Source of the DNA: Gammaproteobacteria bacterium
GTDB taxonomy: Bacteria; Pseudomonadota; Gammaproteobacteria; Arenicellales; Poriferihabitantaceae
Assembly: GCA_030432755.1 (NCBI GenBank)
Contig: JAUILZ010000003.1
Span: 62,001-126,000 of the forward strand
Direction: 5' to 3'
Length of the DNA: 64,000 nt
Each line of letters opens with the position of its first letter. Position 1 is the first letter of the stretch. Positions 16,314-25,757 of this stretch are shown piece after piece. The notes below the pieces were generated by a model. The model was not told where the DNA came from, made no database searches, and worked only from the letters and a program-made list of their open reading frames with translations. Both the position numbers and the translations under genes were made by a program.

Positions 16314-18023
16314 CTAGCCGGTGGCCGCCACCGGCCCGGCTTCGTCGGCATTGTCTTCATCCTCGCCGGCAGCTTCGATGACGGGCGCATAGTCGAACTC
16401 CAGCACCACCCTGCTACCCTCGCCGGTCTCGGACTCGAGCTTCAGCGTCGCTCCCAGGTTTTCCGCCCGTTCGAGCATGATCTGGCGCCCAATGTGCTCA
16501 CCCGCGGCGCCCGCGACGAGTCGGTGTTCATCGTAACCGACGCCGTCATCCTCGACCACGATCCGGTGGCGCTTGCCGTGATGGCGCAGCAATACCCTTA
16601 CCGTGTCCGCGTCGGCGTGTTTCTTGGCATTGGCCAGTGCCTCCTGAACGATACGGACCACGTCGGTTCGCATCTCGGGGGTGAGCTGGTCCTCGCTCCA
16701 TTCGTTCTGGAAGAAAACCGCGGTACCGGTATCGCCGCGGAACTTGCGAATCAGTTTTTCCACCGACATCACCACGCCACGGGATTTCAGCGGCGCGCGG
16801 AATTGCGCGATCAGCGAACGGAGTTCGCGATTCGCCTCCTCCACCTGGGTTTCCAGTTTTTCGAGTTGCTCCCATACCTGGCGCTCGTCGTCGTGATGCA
16901 GTGTTTCGTCCAGGATCCGCACCTGGAACCGCAGGCTGGCCATGGTCTGGGCCAGGGAGTCATGCAGTTCGTTGGCCAGTCGGGCGCGCTCCTCCACCAG
17001 CAGCAGCTTGCCGGCTTCCTGGTCGAGCCGCGACTGTTCCAGCGCAACGCCGAGGTGACGGCCGATACCGGCGAGCAATTCCCTGGTGTCATCTGTCAGT
17101 TCGGCGGAAGATCGGATGAACAACTGGTAACACCCCAGGATCGAATCCCGGTACTGGAGTGGCACCGACACGATCTGCCGTATCGAGAGCCCATCGACGC
17201 CAGTGGCTTCCCCCGCCCCCAGCACCTCGCTGATGGTCTCCGAGCGGACCTCGATGGCGCCCTTGCCGAACAGGTTGTTGCGCCAGACGAAACGGATCGG
17301 CACGCTGGGCTCGAGAAAGTGGCTGTCTCCGTCGAGGCCGTAGCTGTCCAGCAGCACCAGGCGCGACTTGTCCAGCACCCGCAACACCGCGGCCTCGGCG
17401 TCGAATACGTCGCCCAGCCGACGCAGGAAATGCGACAGGAGATCATCCACCTCGTAGGCCGAGTTCACCGAGGTGACCGCCTCGTACAACAGTTCCAGCG
17501 CCTGGGTCTTGCGCTTCAGGTTGAGGGTATGGGCATGCACCTGGGCCTCGAGATCGTCGTGCAATGCCTGCACGACGTCGGCGAGTCCGTTGATATCGCC
17601 GGCGAGTTCGTTGAATTCACCATTATCGAGCCGTGGCATGCGCGCGCCGAGATCCCCGCCACGAACCCGCGAGACCCAGTGGCGGACATGGGCGAGGGGA
17701 TTGATCAGCGACCGGCGCACGAACAGGATCGATTTGATCACCAGCGCCAGCATGAAGGCTGGCACCAGGAAATAACCCCATTCCAGCAGGCTCTGACCGC
17801 CGCTCCGCACCAGCGACACACCCTGCACCAGGACCATCGCGAACAGCAGGGCGCCCACGACCAGCAGCGGTAGCATGATCTGGCGGCAGGTGAATCCCTG
17901 GCCGGGTCGGTACCAGCGGGATTCGGGCGTGATCAGGCAGCGCGGCTCACCATCCAGCGGACAGTTATCCGTCGCCTGGGTCCGTGAATCGGGCAATTGT
18001 TCTGGCTCCACGGGCGTTTTCAC
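16314..18023 (-). CDS. NarX-like sensor histidine kinase without nitrate-sensor P-box
   Basis: The protein has 569 residues. Two transmembrane helices (about 49-70 and 81-103) are separated by only about ten residues, so no periplasmic sensor exists. A HAMP segment (about 105-160), a GAF-like domain (about 190-335) and a HisKA_3 box with His354 in NELHDSLAQTM follow. The ATPase has EALANAKKHA and EDDGVGYD. In NarX the nitrate-binding P-box lies between the helices and is missing here, so the signal is probably cytoplasmic, through GAF. The start is GTG, 34 bases after dsrR. Confidence 0.88.
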   Translation of the reverse strand: MKTPVEPEQLPDSRTQATDNCPLDGEPRCLITPESRWYRPGQGFTCRQIMLPLLVVGALLFAMVLVQGVSLVRSGGQSLLEWGYFLVPAFMLALVIKSILFVRRSLINPLAHVRHWVSRVRGGDLGARMPRLDNGEFNELAGDINGLADVVQALHDDLEAQVHAHTLNLKRKTQALELLYEAVTSVNSAYEVDDLLSHFLRRLGDVFDAEAAVLRVLDKSRLVLLDSYGLDGDSHFLEPSVPIRFVWRNNLFGKGAIEVRSETISEVLGAGEATGVDGLSIRQIVSVPLQYRDSILGCYQLFIRSSAELTDDTRELLAGIGRHLGVALEQSRLDQEAGKLLLVEERARLANELHDSLAQTMASLRFQVRILDETLHHDDERQVWEQLEKLETQVEEANRELRSLIAQFRAPLKSRGVVMSVEKLIRKFRGDTGTAVFFQNEWSEDQLTPEMRTDVVRIVQEALANAKKHADADTVRVLLRHHGKRHRIVVEDDGVGYDEHRLVAGAAGEHIGRQIMLERAENLGATLKLESETGEGSRVVLEFDYAPVIEAAGEDEDNADEAGPVAATG

Positions 18024-18057
18024 TCAATATATAGGCATTGCGCAGGATTTGCCAGCG

Positions 18058-18384
18058 CTAGTCTTCGACCTCGTCCTGCGCGGGTTTCCGGTGTGCGGGA
18101 TCGTTGGGGTTGATGAAGATGAAGCGGTACCCGTCGTCCTCCATCCGGACGTAGTCGAGCTCCGCATTGCGCAGCAGCTCGGTACTGGTGGGGCCCACGA
18201 TCACGTCGATCCCGTTGCTGCGCGCATGGCTGTCGTTGTGATCGGCGTGATCGAAGCCCATCGCGTAGTCCAGGCTGCCGTCGGCCAGGCGGCGGGCAGC
18301 CACCCTGAGCGACATGCCCTCGTTGTCCGGCTGTTTCAGGGACTCCCTGATCTGGCGCGCGGCGCGTTCGCTGATATTGATCAT
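18058..18384 (-). CDS. dsrR: DsrR, IscA-like protein of the dsr operon
   Basis: The protein has 108 residues with the A-type scaffold pattern ISERAARQIRESLKQ and GMSLRVAARR, but it lacks the three iron-binding cysteines of IscA (there is no cysteine at all). This is the hallmark described for DsrR of Allochromatium, which affects expression of dsr genes after transcription rather than building clusters. The ATG overlaps the dsrN stop as ATGA. Confidence 0.88.
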   Translation of the reverse strand: MINISERAARQIRESLKQPDNEGMSLRVAARRLADGSLDYAMGFDHADHNDSHARSNGIDVIVGPTSTELLRNAELDYVRMEDDGYRFIFINPNDPAHRKPAQDEVED

Positions 18385-19799
18385 GCCGTCGCCGTCCGTC
18401 TCTTCAGGCAGGCATCCCGGTCTGCGCGCACCTGCTCCACGTGGTCCAGGTAGGCCGTTATCCAGGGGTTGCGCCGGGTATGTCGCTGGTGCGCGTACGC
18501 GGCGAACAGGTTGTCCTGGACCAGCCCGTCCCGTTGCCCGTCGATGCCCACTCCACGGGTGACCCGCAGCCCGAAACGGGCGCCCGGCGGCACCGCCTCG
18601 AGGCGGGAGAAGTGGAACTCGTGAGCGGGAATCGCGCCGGACACCGACCAGGGATGATCCTCGGTAGGCTCCAGCACCACGTATCCCCGGCCTACCGGGC
18701 GGTCTTCCATGCGGGTGTCCGCGGCTACTGCGCCCACCATCTCGTGGCGTCGGCCGCGCCAGTGAATCGCCCGGCTGAGATACATCAGCCCACCGCATTC
18801 TGCGTATACCGGGCCGCCGTCGCGGACAAAGCGACGCACCGCGGCGCGCATGGCGCGATTGGCTTCCAGCGCCACCGCCTGGGTCTCGGGAAAGCCACCA
18901 CCGATGAAGAGCCCGTCGACCTGCGGTAACGCCGTATCTCTCAGGGCGTCGAAGAACACGGGTTCCGCCCCCTGCCGGCACAATTCGTCCAGGTCGTCGG
19001 GATAATAGAAGCAGAACGCCTCGTCCCGGGGGATGCCGATACGCAGGCCGCGATGCCGTTCCGGCGCGACCGGGGATGGCGGCTGGGAAAGGGGGTACAC
19101 CGCGCGGGCGCTGGCCACGATCGCGTCGACGTTCACGCTCTCCGCCACCCGGCACGCGATCCGCTCGATCAACCGCTCTGCATCCCCGGTTTCCTGACGC
19201 GTGGTGAGACCCAGGTGGCGCTCGGTAATGGCGAGATCGGCGCTGCGTGGTACCGCGCCCACGACGGCGACATCGGTGTACGCTTCGATCACCGAACGCA
19301 GCTTGGCCAGATGGCGTTCACCGGCATAGTTATTGAGTACAACGCCGGCATAGTGCAGTCCGGAATCGAAGGCACGGTAGCCGTTGATCAGCGGCGCCAC
19401 CCCGCGGGTCATGCCCTCGACATCGATCACCAGCAATACCGGCGCGCCGAGCAGCGTCGCCAGAGCGGCGTTGCAGTCCGCGCCACCGGGGTCGAGGCCG
19501 TCGAACAACCCCTTGTTACCCTCCACGAGAGAGATATCGGTGACGGCCGCGTGGCGTCCGAACAGGGACAGGATCTCGTCCCGTTCCATGGTGTTGAAGT
19601 CGAGGTTGTAGCATGGCCTGCGGGCGGCGGCGGAGAGCCAGATCGGATCGATATAGTCCGGCCCTTTCTTGAATGGTTGCACCCGGTCGCCACGGGCCGC
19701 GAGGGCCCTGCACAACCCGAGCGTCAACAGGGTCTTGCCGGAGGATTTCCGCGTGGCGGAGACCAGCAGGCGATTCATGGCAGGCACGTTCCGGTTCAT
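18381..19799 (-). CDS. dsrN: DsrN, cobyrinate a,c-diamide synthase-like siroheme amidase
   Basis: The protein has about 472 residues. The N-terminal ATPase (dethiobiotin-synthetase fold) has SATRKSSGKTLLTLGLCRAL and VQPFKKGPDYIDP. The C-terminal glutamine amidotransferase has GGGFPETQA, YAECGGLMYL with the catalytic cysteine, and PAHEFHFS. In dsr operons this CbiA homologue amidates siroheme for DsrAB. The start at 19799 gives an ATGA overlap with dsrP; the ATG at 19778 is an alternative. Confidence 0.92.
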   Translation of the reverse strand: MNRNVPAMNRLLVSATRKSSGKTLLTLGLCRALAARGDRVQPFKKGPDYIDPIWLSAAARRPCYNLDFNTMERDEILSLFGRHAAVTDISLVEGNKGLFDGLDPGGADCNAALATLLGAPVLLVIDVEGMTRGVAPLINGYRAFDSGLHYAGVVLNNYAGERHLAKLRSVIEAYTDVAVVGAVPRSADLAITERHLGLTTRQETGDAERLIERIACRVAESVNVDAIVASARAVYPLSQPPSPVAPERHRGLRIGIPRDEAFCFYYPDDLDELCRQGAEPVFFDALRDTALPQVDGLFIGGGFPETQAVALEANRAMRAAVRRFVRDGGPVYAECGGLMYLSRAIHWRGRRHEMVGAVAADTRMEDRPVGRGYVVLEPTEDHPWSVSGAIPAHEFHFSRLEAVPPGARFGLRVTRGVGIDGQRDGLVQDNLFAAYAHQRHTRRNPWITAYLDHVEQVRADRDACLKRRTATA

Positions 19800-20995
19800 G
19801 CCGGGGAGCGGAAGTGGCGGTTGTCGGGCAGGAACGGAAGCACGCGGATGGCCAGCAGCACCAGCAGCAGCGCCAGCGCCACGCCTCCCACGCCCAGCAG
19901 CCACTCCGGCGTCGCCGGGAGATAGCTTGCCGCCTCCCCGTCGTGAAAGCTGCTCGTCACCCGCTTGCCCGGGAACAGCACCAGGGGATACGACTGTCCG
20001 CCGATGATAACGACGTACAGTTGCGCAAGGCCGCCGACGATCGCCAGCATCGCGGCGGCGACCACGCCACCGACGAGGCGACCCGCGGGCATGAGGAACA
20101 GGAGCCCGAGCGGCAGGAGCGCGCCGACGATCACCTGCCCGCCCCAGAACAGTGCCGTGATTGCACCGCCACCCAGCAGGATGAAACGTTCCACGCCATG
20201 GTGTTCGGCGGCATAAAGATTGGTGAGGTGAAACGCGGCCACGAGGAAGAGTTCCGCGGCGATGAAGATACCCATCAGCCGTCCCAGGCGAACCACGAAA
20301 TCCGCACCCGGGCCATCCTCGAACCATCTTCCCAACAACACGCTCACCAGCAGGAAAATCGCGCTGCCCAGAAGCAGGGACAGTACGATGAACATCGGGA
20401 TCAGGATCGCCGCATCGTAGAACTGGCGCGCCACCAGGAAACCGAAGATGGCGCCGGTGCCGCTGGTGAGGACGAATCGCCAGGCAAACGCGAGCAGTCC
20501 GACCCTGCCCGTCCATTCAGAGAGGTTCCGCTGGAACTGGGTCCATAGGTAGACAGCCACTACCAGGAGAAAGCCCGTGTAGAGGAAGATGTTCCAGGCG
20601 AAGATGGAGCGGAAGTTGTAGTGGGTCATCGCTACCACCAGGCGTTCCGGCCTGCCGAGGTCCAGCACCAGCACGATCAGTCCCCCGACCAGCAGGCAGA
20701 TCGCCAGCAGGCCGGAAAGACGCGCCCAGGGACCGTATTCGGGGTGTCCGAATACCGAACTCAGGGAGGCCACGTTGAGCGCGCCAGAGGCGGAAACGAT
20801 AAGGAAAATGGCGAACACGTGTGGCAGTCCCCAGACCACCTGGTTGTTCATCCCGGTGATCCAGTGCCCCTCGGTCTCCATGGCATGGGCGGCAGCGTAT
20901 CCCGCCGCCACCAGGACGCCCAGCATGGCGATGGCGAGCCAGTACGCGCCCCTGTTCGTCTTCAGGGTGCGGAAGTGGCCGTTGGATGAACCCAT
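19796..20995 (-). CDS. dsrP: DsrP, NrfD-family membrane subunit of the DsrMKJOP complex
   Basis: The protein has 399 residues and about ten transmembrane helices, e.g. AYWLAIAMLGVLVAAGYAAA and VFAIFLIVSASGALNVASL. The NrfD-type signature LDLGRPERLVVAM is near residue 110. It is a quinone-reactive integral membrane protein that passes electrons between the periplasmic DsrJ/DsrO and the quinone pool. It follows dsrO after 17 bases and overlaps dsrN. Confidence 0.93.
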   Translation of the reverse strand: MGSSNGHFRTLKTNRGAYWLAIAMLGVLVAAGYAAAHAMETEGHWITGMNNQVVWGLPHVFAIFLIVSASGALNVASLSSVFGHPEYGPWARLSGLLAICLLVGGLIVLVLDLGRPERLVVAMTHYNFRSIFAWNIFLYTGFLLVVAVYLWTQFQRNLSEWTGRVGLLAFAWRFVLTSGTGAIFGFLVARQFYDAAILIPMFIVLSLLLGSAIFLLVSVLLGRWFEDGPGADFVVRLGRLMGIFIAAELFLVAAFHLTNLYAAEHHGVERFILLGGGAITALFWGGQVIVGALLPLGLLFLMPAGRLVGGVVAAAMLAIVGGLAQLYVVIIGGQSYPLVLFPGKRVTSSFHDGEAASYLPATPEWLLGVGGVALALLLVLLAIRVLPFLPDNRHFRSPA

Positions 20996-21012
20996 GACGA
21001 TGTTCTCCGGGC

Positions 21013-21762
21013 TCAGAGGTTGCGATACCGCACCCCGGTATTCAGGCCGAGGTCGGCACGTACCTGGGTGCTGGGGCCCGCGCGAAGCTGCGTGGCGATT
21101 TCGCTGTCCGGGTCACTGATGTCGCCGAAAAGCATGGCGTCGCCGCCATCGGTGGCGCAGGCCTCGACGCAGGCCGGGATGCGCCCCTTGTCGACCCGGT
21201 GGACACAGAGATTGCAGCTCTCCACCGTCCCCTTCCCGCGGGGCGACCACGGCCTCTGGTTGTGCAATGCCTCGTGAATGAAGGAGCGCGCCTTGTAGGG
21301 GCACGCCATCACGCAGTACCGGCAGCCGATGCAGGTATGCTTGTCCACCAGCACGATGCCATCTTCACGGCGGAAGGACGCGCCGGTGGGACAGACGTCC
21401 ACGCAGGGGGGATGTTCGCAATGCTGGCACAGCATCGGTAGCGAGGTGACATGCCCGGTCTCGGTGTCCTCGAGGTCGACCTTACGGATCCACTGGGCAT
21501 CGGTGAGTGGACGCCCGAGATCCTCCAGGTTGTGCTCGGTGTCGCATGCAGTGACACAGGCATCGCAACCGGTAGCGCACCTGGCGGTATCGATCAGCAG
21601 CCCCCAGCGGACGAGGCTGGACACCGCCTCGTCGTCGTCTTTCGCGCGCGCCAGTTCGACGATGCTGAAGCCACCGCCCCCGAGCGCGGCGAGCCCCGCG
21701 GCGCCGGCCAGCAGCCGGCGCCGGCCGCGGTCGGGATGATCTCGGGAGCAGGACGCCGTCAT
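21013..21762 (-). CDS. dsrO: DsrO, periplasmic iron-sulfur protein
   Basis: The protein has 249 residues. The N-terminus shows a Tat-type signal (GRRRLLAGAAG). Four cysteine groups for [4Fe-4S] clusters are visible: CATGCDACVTACD, CQHCEHPPCVDVCP, CIGCRYCVMACP and CNLCVHRV with a later CVEAC. This matches the electron-transfer subunit of DsrMKJOP and is related to NrfC/HybA. It is exported folded to the periplasm. The start is chosen just after the dsrJ stop. Confidence 0.94.
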   Translation of the reverse strand: MTASCSRDHPDRGRRRLLAGAAGLAALGGGGFSIVELARAKDDDEAVSSLVRWGLLIDTARCATGCDACVTACDTEHNLEDLGRPLTDAQWIRKVDLEDTETGHVTSLPMLCQHCEHPPCVDVCPTGASFRREDGIVLVDKHTCIGCRYCVMACPYKARSFIHEALHNQRPWSPRGKGTVESCNLCVHRVDKGRIPACVEACATDGGDAMLFGDISDPDSEIATQLRAGPSTQVRADLGLNTGVRYRNL

Positions 21763-21769
21763 CCGGTGA

Positions 21770-22210
21770 TTACTCGCCCGCCGGCCGGGGACGCGGTCCC
21801 CCGCCGAACGAAAGGATGCCGGCGAAATCCCTGGCGCCGGGCGCCAGCGCGGAGAGGCCCGTCGACGGCGTTGTGGCATGGCATTCGAAACAGTCCAGCT
21901 TCACGCTGGCGTAGCGGTGGCAGGTGTCGCAGAACTGTTCCGGCGCGTCCACAGGAATGTAGGATCCGTCGACGTTCTGTTGCACGTGGCAGTCGACACA
22001 TCCCGAGAGACTGAATCGCGCTGTCCGGATGCCTTCGTGGACGGTCCGGTCGCGCTGGTGGAGCAGGAAATCCATGTGTTCCCGGCGCATGACATCGGTG
22101 GGCGCCACGCAGGCATCGCCCCTGCCCCGCGGGAGTTCGGGCGGGTCCGCGAGCGCCGCGGCCACCGCCATGATGGCGCCGAGTCCTGTCACTGCGAGTC
22201 GCAAGATCAT
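21770..22210 (-). CDS. dsrJ: DsrJ, triheme cytochrome c
   Basis: The protein has 146 residues with a signal anchor (about 1-22) and exactly three haem motifs: CVDCH, CDTCH and CFECH. The length and haem count match DsrJ, the periplasmic triheme subunit whose haems show unusual ligation, including cysteine. In sulfur oxidisers it has been proposed to oxidise a sulfur substrate and feed electrons to DsrMKOP. It lies between dsrL and dsrO. Confidence 0.93.
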   Translation of the reverse strand: MILRLAVTGLGAIMAVAAALADPPELPRGRGDACVAPTDVMRREHMDFLLHQRDRTVHEGIRTARFSLSGCVDCHVQQNVDGSYIPVDAPEQFCDTCHRYASVKLDCFECHATTPSTGLSALAPGARDFAGILSFGGGPRPRPAGE

Positions 22211-22228
22211 GGCAGGCCGGGGCCGGCG

Positions 22229-24181
22229 TTACTCGCCCATCCCCATGTCGATGTAACCCGTGGGGCAGACGTCGGCGCAGATGTGGCAGCCGATGCAACG
22301 GGTGTAGTCGGTATCCACGTAGCGCCCGAGGGTGGACTGGTCCTTCTTCACCCGGAACACGGCGTCCTGGGGGCAGTAGATCACGCAGTTGTCGCATTCG
22401 AAGCACATCCCGCAGCTCATGCAGCGATCGGCTTCCTTGCGCGCCGTGTCCGCGTCGAAACTCACCTGGCGCTCCTCGAAATGCCCCAGCACTTCTTCCG
22501 CGTTCGGCCCATGGCTCTCGCGCCGGTTGCGCGGGGTATAGGCGAAGTGGCCCAGGAAAAGCTTGCCGGAAGGAATGATTTCGTGGGCGCTGCGATCCTC
22601 GTAGTTGTGGATCGCGAAATTTGCGGCGTTGGTGCCCCAGGTGGGCTGGTGATCGTAGCCCTCCGGTTCCAGGCGTGCCTCGCGGAGCTTCTCGAGCAGG
22701 CTGAAGTGATGCACGTCGACCTTGGGACGTTTCACCAACTCGTCGTGACGCAGGTAGTGATCGACGCTGTCGGCGGCAATGGAAGCCTGGCCGATCGCGG
22801 TGGTCAGCAGGTGTGGCCGGACGATGTCGCCGGCGACGAAATGACCCTTGCGACCGGTATGCTGGAAAAACCGGTCGGCCTCGATCAGCCCACGCCCATT
22901 ATCGAGTTCCGCGAGATCGGAAAGGTCTCCACCCTGGCCGATAGCGGAAACGATGAGATCGCATTCGATCTCGAACTCTGTGCCCTCCACCGGGACCGGG
23001 CGGCCGTCATCCTCTATCCTGCATTCCGCCATGCGCAGAGCCGTCGCCATACCGTCGTCGCCCGTGACCACTTCAACCGGGATCACGCCGTAGCGGATGT
23101 CCACGCCTTCGTACAGCGCATCTTCCACCTCGTGTTCGGCGGCGGTCATCTGCTCCCGTGGAAACAGTGATGTCAGCGTGACCTCGGCGCCCTCGCGGCT
23201 GGCCGCGTAGGCCGCGTCGTGGGCGACGAATCCACCGATCACCGCTTCCGGCCGCAGCGACTTGTTGATGTTGCTGATCTTGCCGAGACGACGCGCCACG
23301 GAGACCACGTCGATGGAGGTATCACCACCACCCACGCAGACAACCCGGTCGGCAGTCGCCAGCAGCTTGCCCTGGTTGAAGGCTTCCAGGAACTTCACCC
23401 CGCTGACGCAGTTTGGCGCATCCGCTCCCGGGACCGGCAACGGGCGGCCGGACTGGCAGCCGATGCACCAGACGACGGCGTCGAATTCCGCGTCCAGTTC
23501 CTCGATGGCAATGTCCCTGCCGATTCGCACCCCGTTGCGCGCCTCGATCCCGCCCATGTCGAGAATTCGCTGGATCTCGTGGTCGAGATAGTCCCGAGGG
23601 GTACGATATCCCGGGATGCCGTAGCGCATCATGCCGCCCAGTTCGTCGTGCTCCTCGAAGATGACGCAACGATGACCCTTGCGCCGGAGCTGATAGGCCG
23701 CGGCAAGTCCCGCCGGCCCGCCGCCGACGATGGCGACGCGGCGTTCACCAGGCTCGGGTGCGGTGAAGGCGTATTTCTTCGCGAAGGCATTGTCGCCGAT
23801 GAACTGCTCCACCGCGTTGATGCCGACGAAGTCCTCGACGTCGTTGCGGTTGCAGCCGCTCTCGCAGGGCGCGGGACAGACCCGGCCCATCATCGACGGG
23901 AACGGGTTGGCGTCGGTGCTGCGGAGAAACGCATACTGTTCCCACTCCATGTCCGCGGGCGGCTTCTCGATGCCACGCACGATCTGCAACCAGCCGCGAA
24001 CGTCCTCGCCGGACGGGCAGCTGCCCTGGCACGGCGGGGTGCGGTGCACGTAGGTCGGGCACTTGTGAGAGTGATCCGCGCTGAAGATCGCCTCCTGCCA
24101 ATCCTCCCACTGATGCTCACCGTCCCGGAACGCGCGCAGGGTCAGTTTCTGTTCCGGTTTCAGTTCTTTGTTTACCGACAT
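22229..24181 (-). CDS. dsrL: DsrL, NAD(P)H:acceptor oxidoreductase of the reverse Dsr pathway
   Basis: The protein has 650 residues. Order of parts: N-terminal cysteine cluster (PPCQGSCPSGEDVRGWL), FAD-binding RVAIVGGGPAGLAAAYQLR, a second nucleotide loop CVGGGDTSIDVVSVARRL, and a C-terminal ferredoxin domain with CMSCGMCFECDNCVIYCP and CIGCHICADVCP. This is the GltD-like DsrL architecture, required for sulfur oxidation in Allochromatium, where it takes electrons from DsrAB to NAD. Its presence, with dsrEFH, marks the operon as oxidative. Confidence 0.95.
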   Translation of the reverse strand: MSVNKELKPEQKLTLRAFRDGEHQWEDWQEAIFSADHSHKCPTYVHRTPPCQGSCPSGEDVRGWLQIVRGIEKPPADMEWEQYAFLRSTDANPFPSMMGRVCPAPCESGCNRNDVEDFVGINAVEQFIGDNAFAKKYAFTAPEPGERRVAIVGGGPAGLAAAYQLRRKGHRCVIFEEHDELGGMMRYGIPGYRTPRDYLDHEIQRILDMGGIEARNGVRIGRDIAIEELDAEFDAVVWCIGCQSGRPLPVPGADAPNCVSGVKFLEAFNQGKLLATADRVVCVGGGDTSIDVVSVARRLGKISNINKSLRPEAVIGGFVAHDAAYAASREGAEVTLTSLFPREQMTAAEHEVEDALYEGVDIRYGVIPVEVVTGDDGMATALRMAECRIEDDGRPVPVEGTEFEIECDLIVSAIGQGGDLSDLAELDNGRGLIEADRFFQHTGRKGHFVAGDIVRPHLLTTAIGQASIAADSVDHYLRHDELVKRPKVDVHHFSLLEKLREARLEPEGYDHQPTWGTNAANFAIHNYEDRSAHEIIPSGKLFLGHFAYTPRNRRESHGPNAEEVLGHFEERQVSFDADTARKEADRCMSCGMCFECDNCVIYCPQDAVFRVKKDQSTLGRYVDTDYTRCIGCHICADVCPTGYIDMGMGE

Positions 24182-24257
24182 GGTCCAGTCTCCAGAGGTT
24201 CAGAATTTGGAGCGCCGGGGACGCCCCTTGCGGTGTCATCGCGCTCGAGGGTCCGGG

Positions 24258-25757
24258 TCATCGCTCGACACCCAGTTCCAGCGCATCTCCCACCAGTTGG
24301 TGAATGCTGATGATCATGTCCATCCCCAGGTCATAGTACGGCAGCACCTTGGTGAACTGGCTCTTGCAGATGGCGCAGATGGCGGCCATGTGGGTCACGC
24401 CGTGCTGCTCGATGACCTCGTGCAGTGCCTGCATCCGCGGCAATGCGCCCTTGACGCGCAGTTCCACCAGGTCATCGGTGAGCAGACCGCCGCCGCCGCC
24501 GCAGCAGAAAGTCCCCTCGTGGATCGTTTCCTGGCGCATGTCGACGAAGTGATTGCAGGCGGCGCGGATCAGTTCCCGCGGAATCAGGAACTGGCCACCG
24601 GGCATGCTGCCCATGCGCGAGGCACGGGATACGTTGCAGGAATCGTGGAACGTCACGACCTTGTCATCGTTGTTCTCCCGGTTGAAACGCAGCGCGCCCT
24701 GTTGAACGAGGTCCCAGGTGGCCTCGCATACATGTTGCGGTGCGGGGTAGTCCGGGTCGAGAAAGTCGAACGGGCCGATCAGGGTGTTCCAGTAACTGTA
24801 GGCCACGCGCCACGCATGACCGCATTCGCCCACCACGATACGCTTGACACCGAGTTCCAGCGCCGCCTCGCGGATACGCATGGCGACCCGCTGCATGTTG
24901 CCCTGGCTGCCGATGAAAAGCCCGAAGTTGGCCGCCTCCGAGGCATGCGAACTCAGCGTCCAGCGGATGCCCGCCTGGTGGAATACCTTGGCATAGCCGA
25001 TGAGGCCGTCGACATGGGGTTCGGCGAAGAAATCGGCGGACGGCGTGACCAGCAGGACATCGGCGCCCTGTTCGTCCAGTGGGAAGCGGACGTCCACGTC
25101 GGTATCTTCCTTGACCTCTTCTTCGAGCCCCTCCAGGGTATCCGCCAGCGCGGGTTCCGGCAGGCCGAGATTGTTACCGATCTTGTAAACCTTGCCGATG
25201 ATCTCGTTGGAATATTTCTGACCGATGCCCACGCTCGCGAGGATTTCCCGGCCGGCCATGGTCACCTCGGCGGTGTCGATGCCGTAGGGGCAATACACCG
25301 AGCAGCGGCGGCACTCGGAGCACTGGTGGTAGTAGCTGTACCACTCCCCGAGCACTTCCTCGGTCAGGTCCACCGCCCCCACCAGCCTGGGAAAGAACTT
25401 GCCGGCGAAGGTAAAGTAACGGCGGTACACCTTGCGCATCAGGTCCTGGCGCGCCACCGGCATGTTCTTCGGGTCAGCGGTACCGAGATAGTAGTGACAC
25501 TTGTCGGTACAGGCACCGCACTTGACGCAGGCATCCATGAACACCTGGAGTGAACGGTACTCGCCCAACAGTTCACCCATCCGGCCAATCGCGCGGTCGT
25601 GCCAGTCTTCCACCAGTTCACCGGGGAAACCGAGTGGCTCCTGGTGATCCGCCTTGGCGACGAACGGCCGGCTGTGCGCCATCGCTCCCTCCCGCAGTCC
25701 GGGTGTCCGCGGGACATTAGTGATGACGGGAATGTCGAACTCGGCCTTGACCGCCAT
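24258..25757 (-). CDS. dsrK: DsrK, HdrD-like iron-sulfur catalytic subunit
   Basis: The protein has 499 residues. Two N-terminal cluster motifs (CVKCGACTDKCHYY and CSECRRCSVYCPYGID) precede two CCG-type regions, the second with FCCGGGGG and a later CAICK. This is the heterodisulfide-reductase D-like pattern of DsrK, which handles the DsrC thiols/trisulfide on the cytoplasmic face. The ATG shares one base with the dsrM stop. It works with DsrM as a membrane module. Confidence 0.95.
   Translation of the reverse strand: MAVKAEFDIPVITNVPRTPGLREGAMAHSRPFVAKADHQEPLGFPGELVEDWHDRAIGRMGELLGEYRSLQVFMDACVKCGACTDKCHYYLGTADPKNMPVARQDLMRKVYRRYFTFAGKFFPRLVGAVDLTEEVLGEWYSYYHQCSECRRCSVYCPYGIDTAEVTMAGREILASVGIGQKYSNEIIGKVYKIGNNLGLPEPALADTLEGLEEEVKEDTDVDVRFPLDEQGADVLLVTPSADFFAEPHVDGLIGYAKVFHQAGIRWTLSSHASEAANFGLFIGSQGNMQRVAMRIREAALELGVKRIVVGECGHAWRVAYSYWNTLIGPFDFLDPDYPAPQHVCEATWDLVQQGALRFNRENNDDKVVTFHDSCNVSRASRMGSMPGGQFLIPRELIRAACNHFVDMRQETIHEGTFCCGGGGGLLTDDLVELRVKGALPRMQALHEVIEQHGVTHMAAICAICKSQFTKVLPYYDLGMDMIISIHQLVGDALELGVER

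Noticed and set aside
22229-24181. Glutamate synthase small subunit as identity of the gene called dsrL
   Set aside because: The fold is shared with GltD, but the extra C-terminal ferredoxin domain and the position between dsrK and dsrJ fit DsrL.
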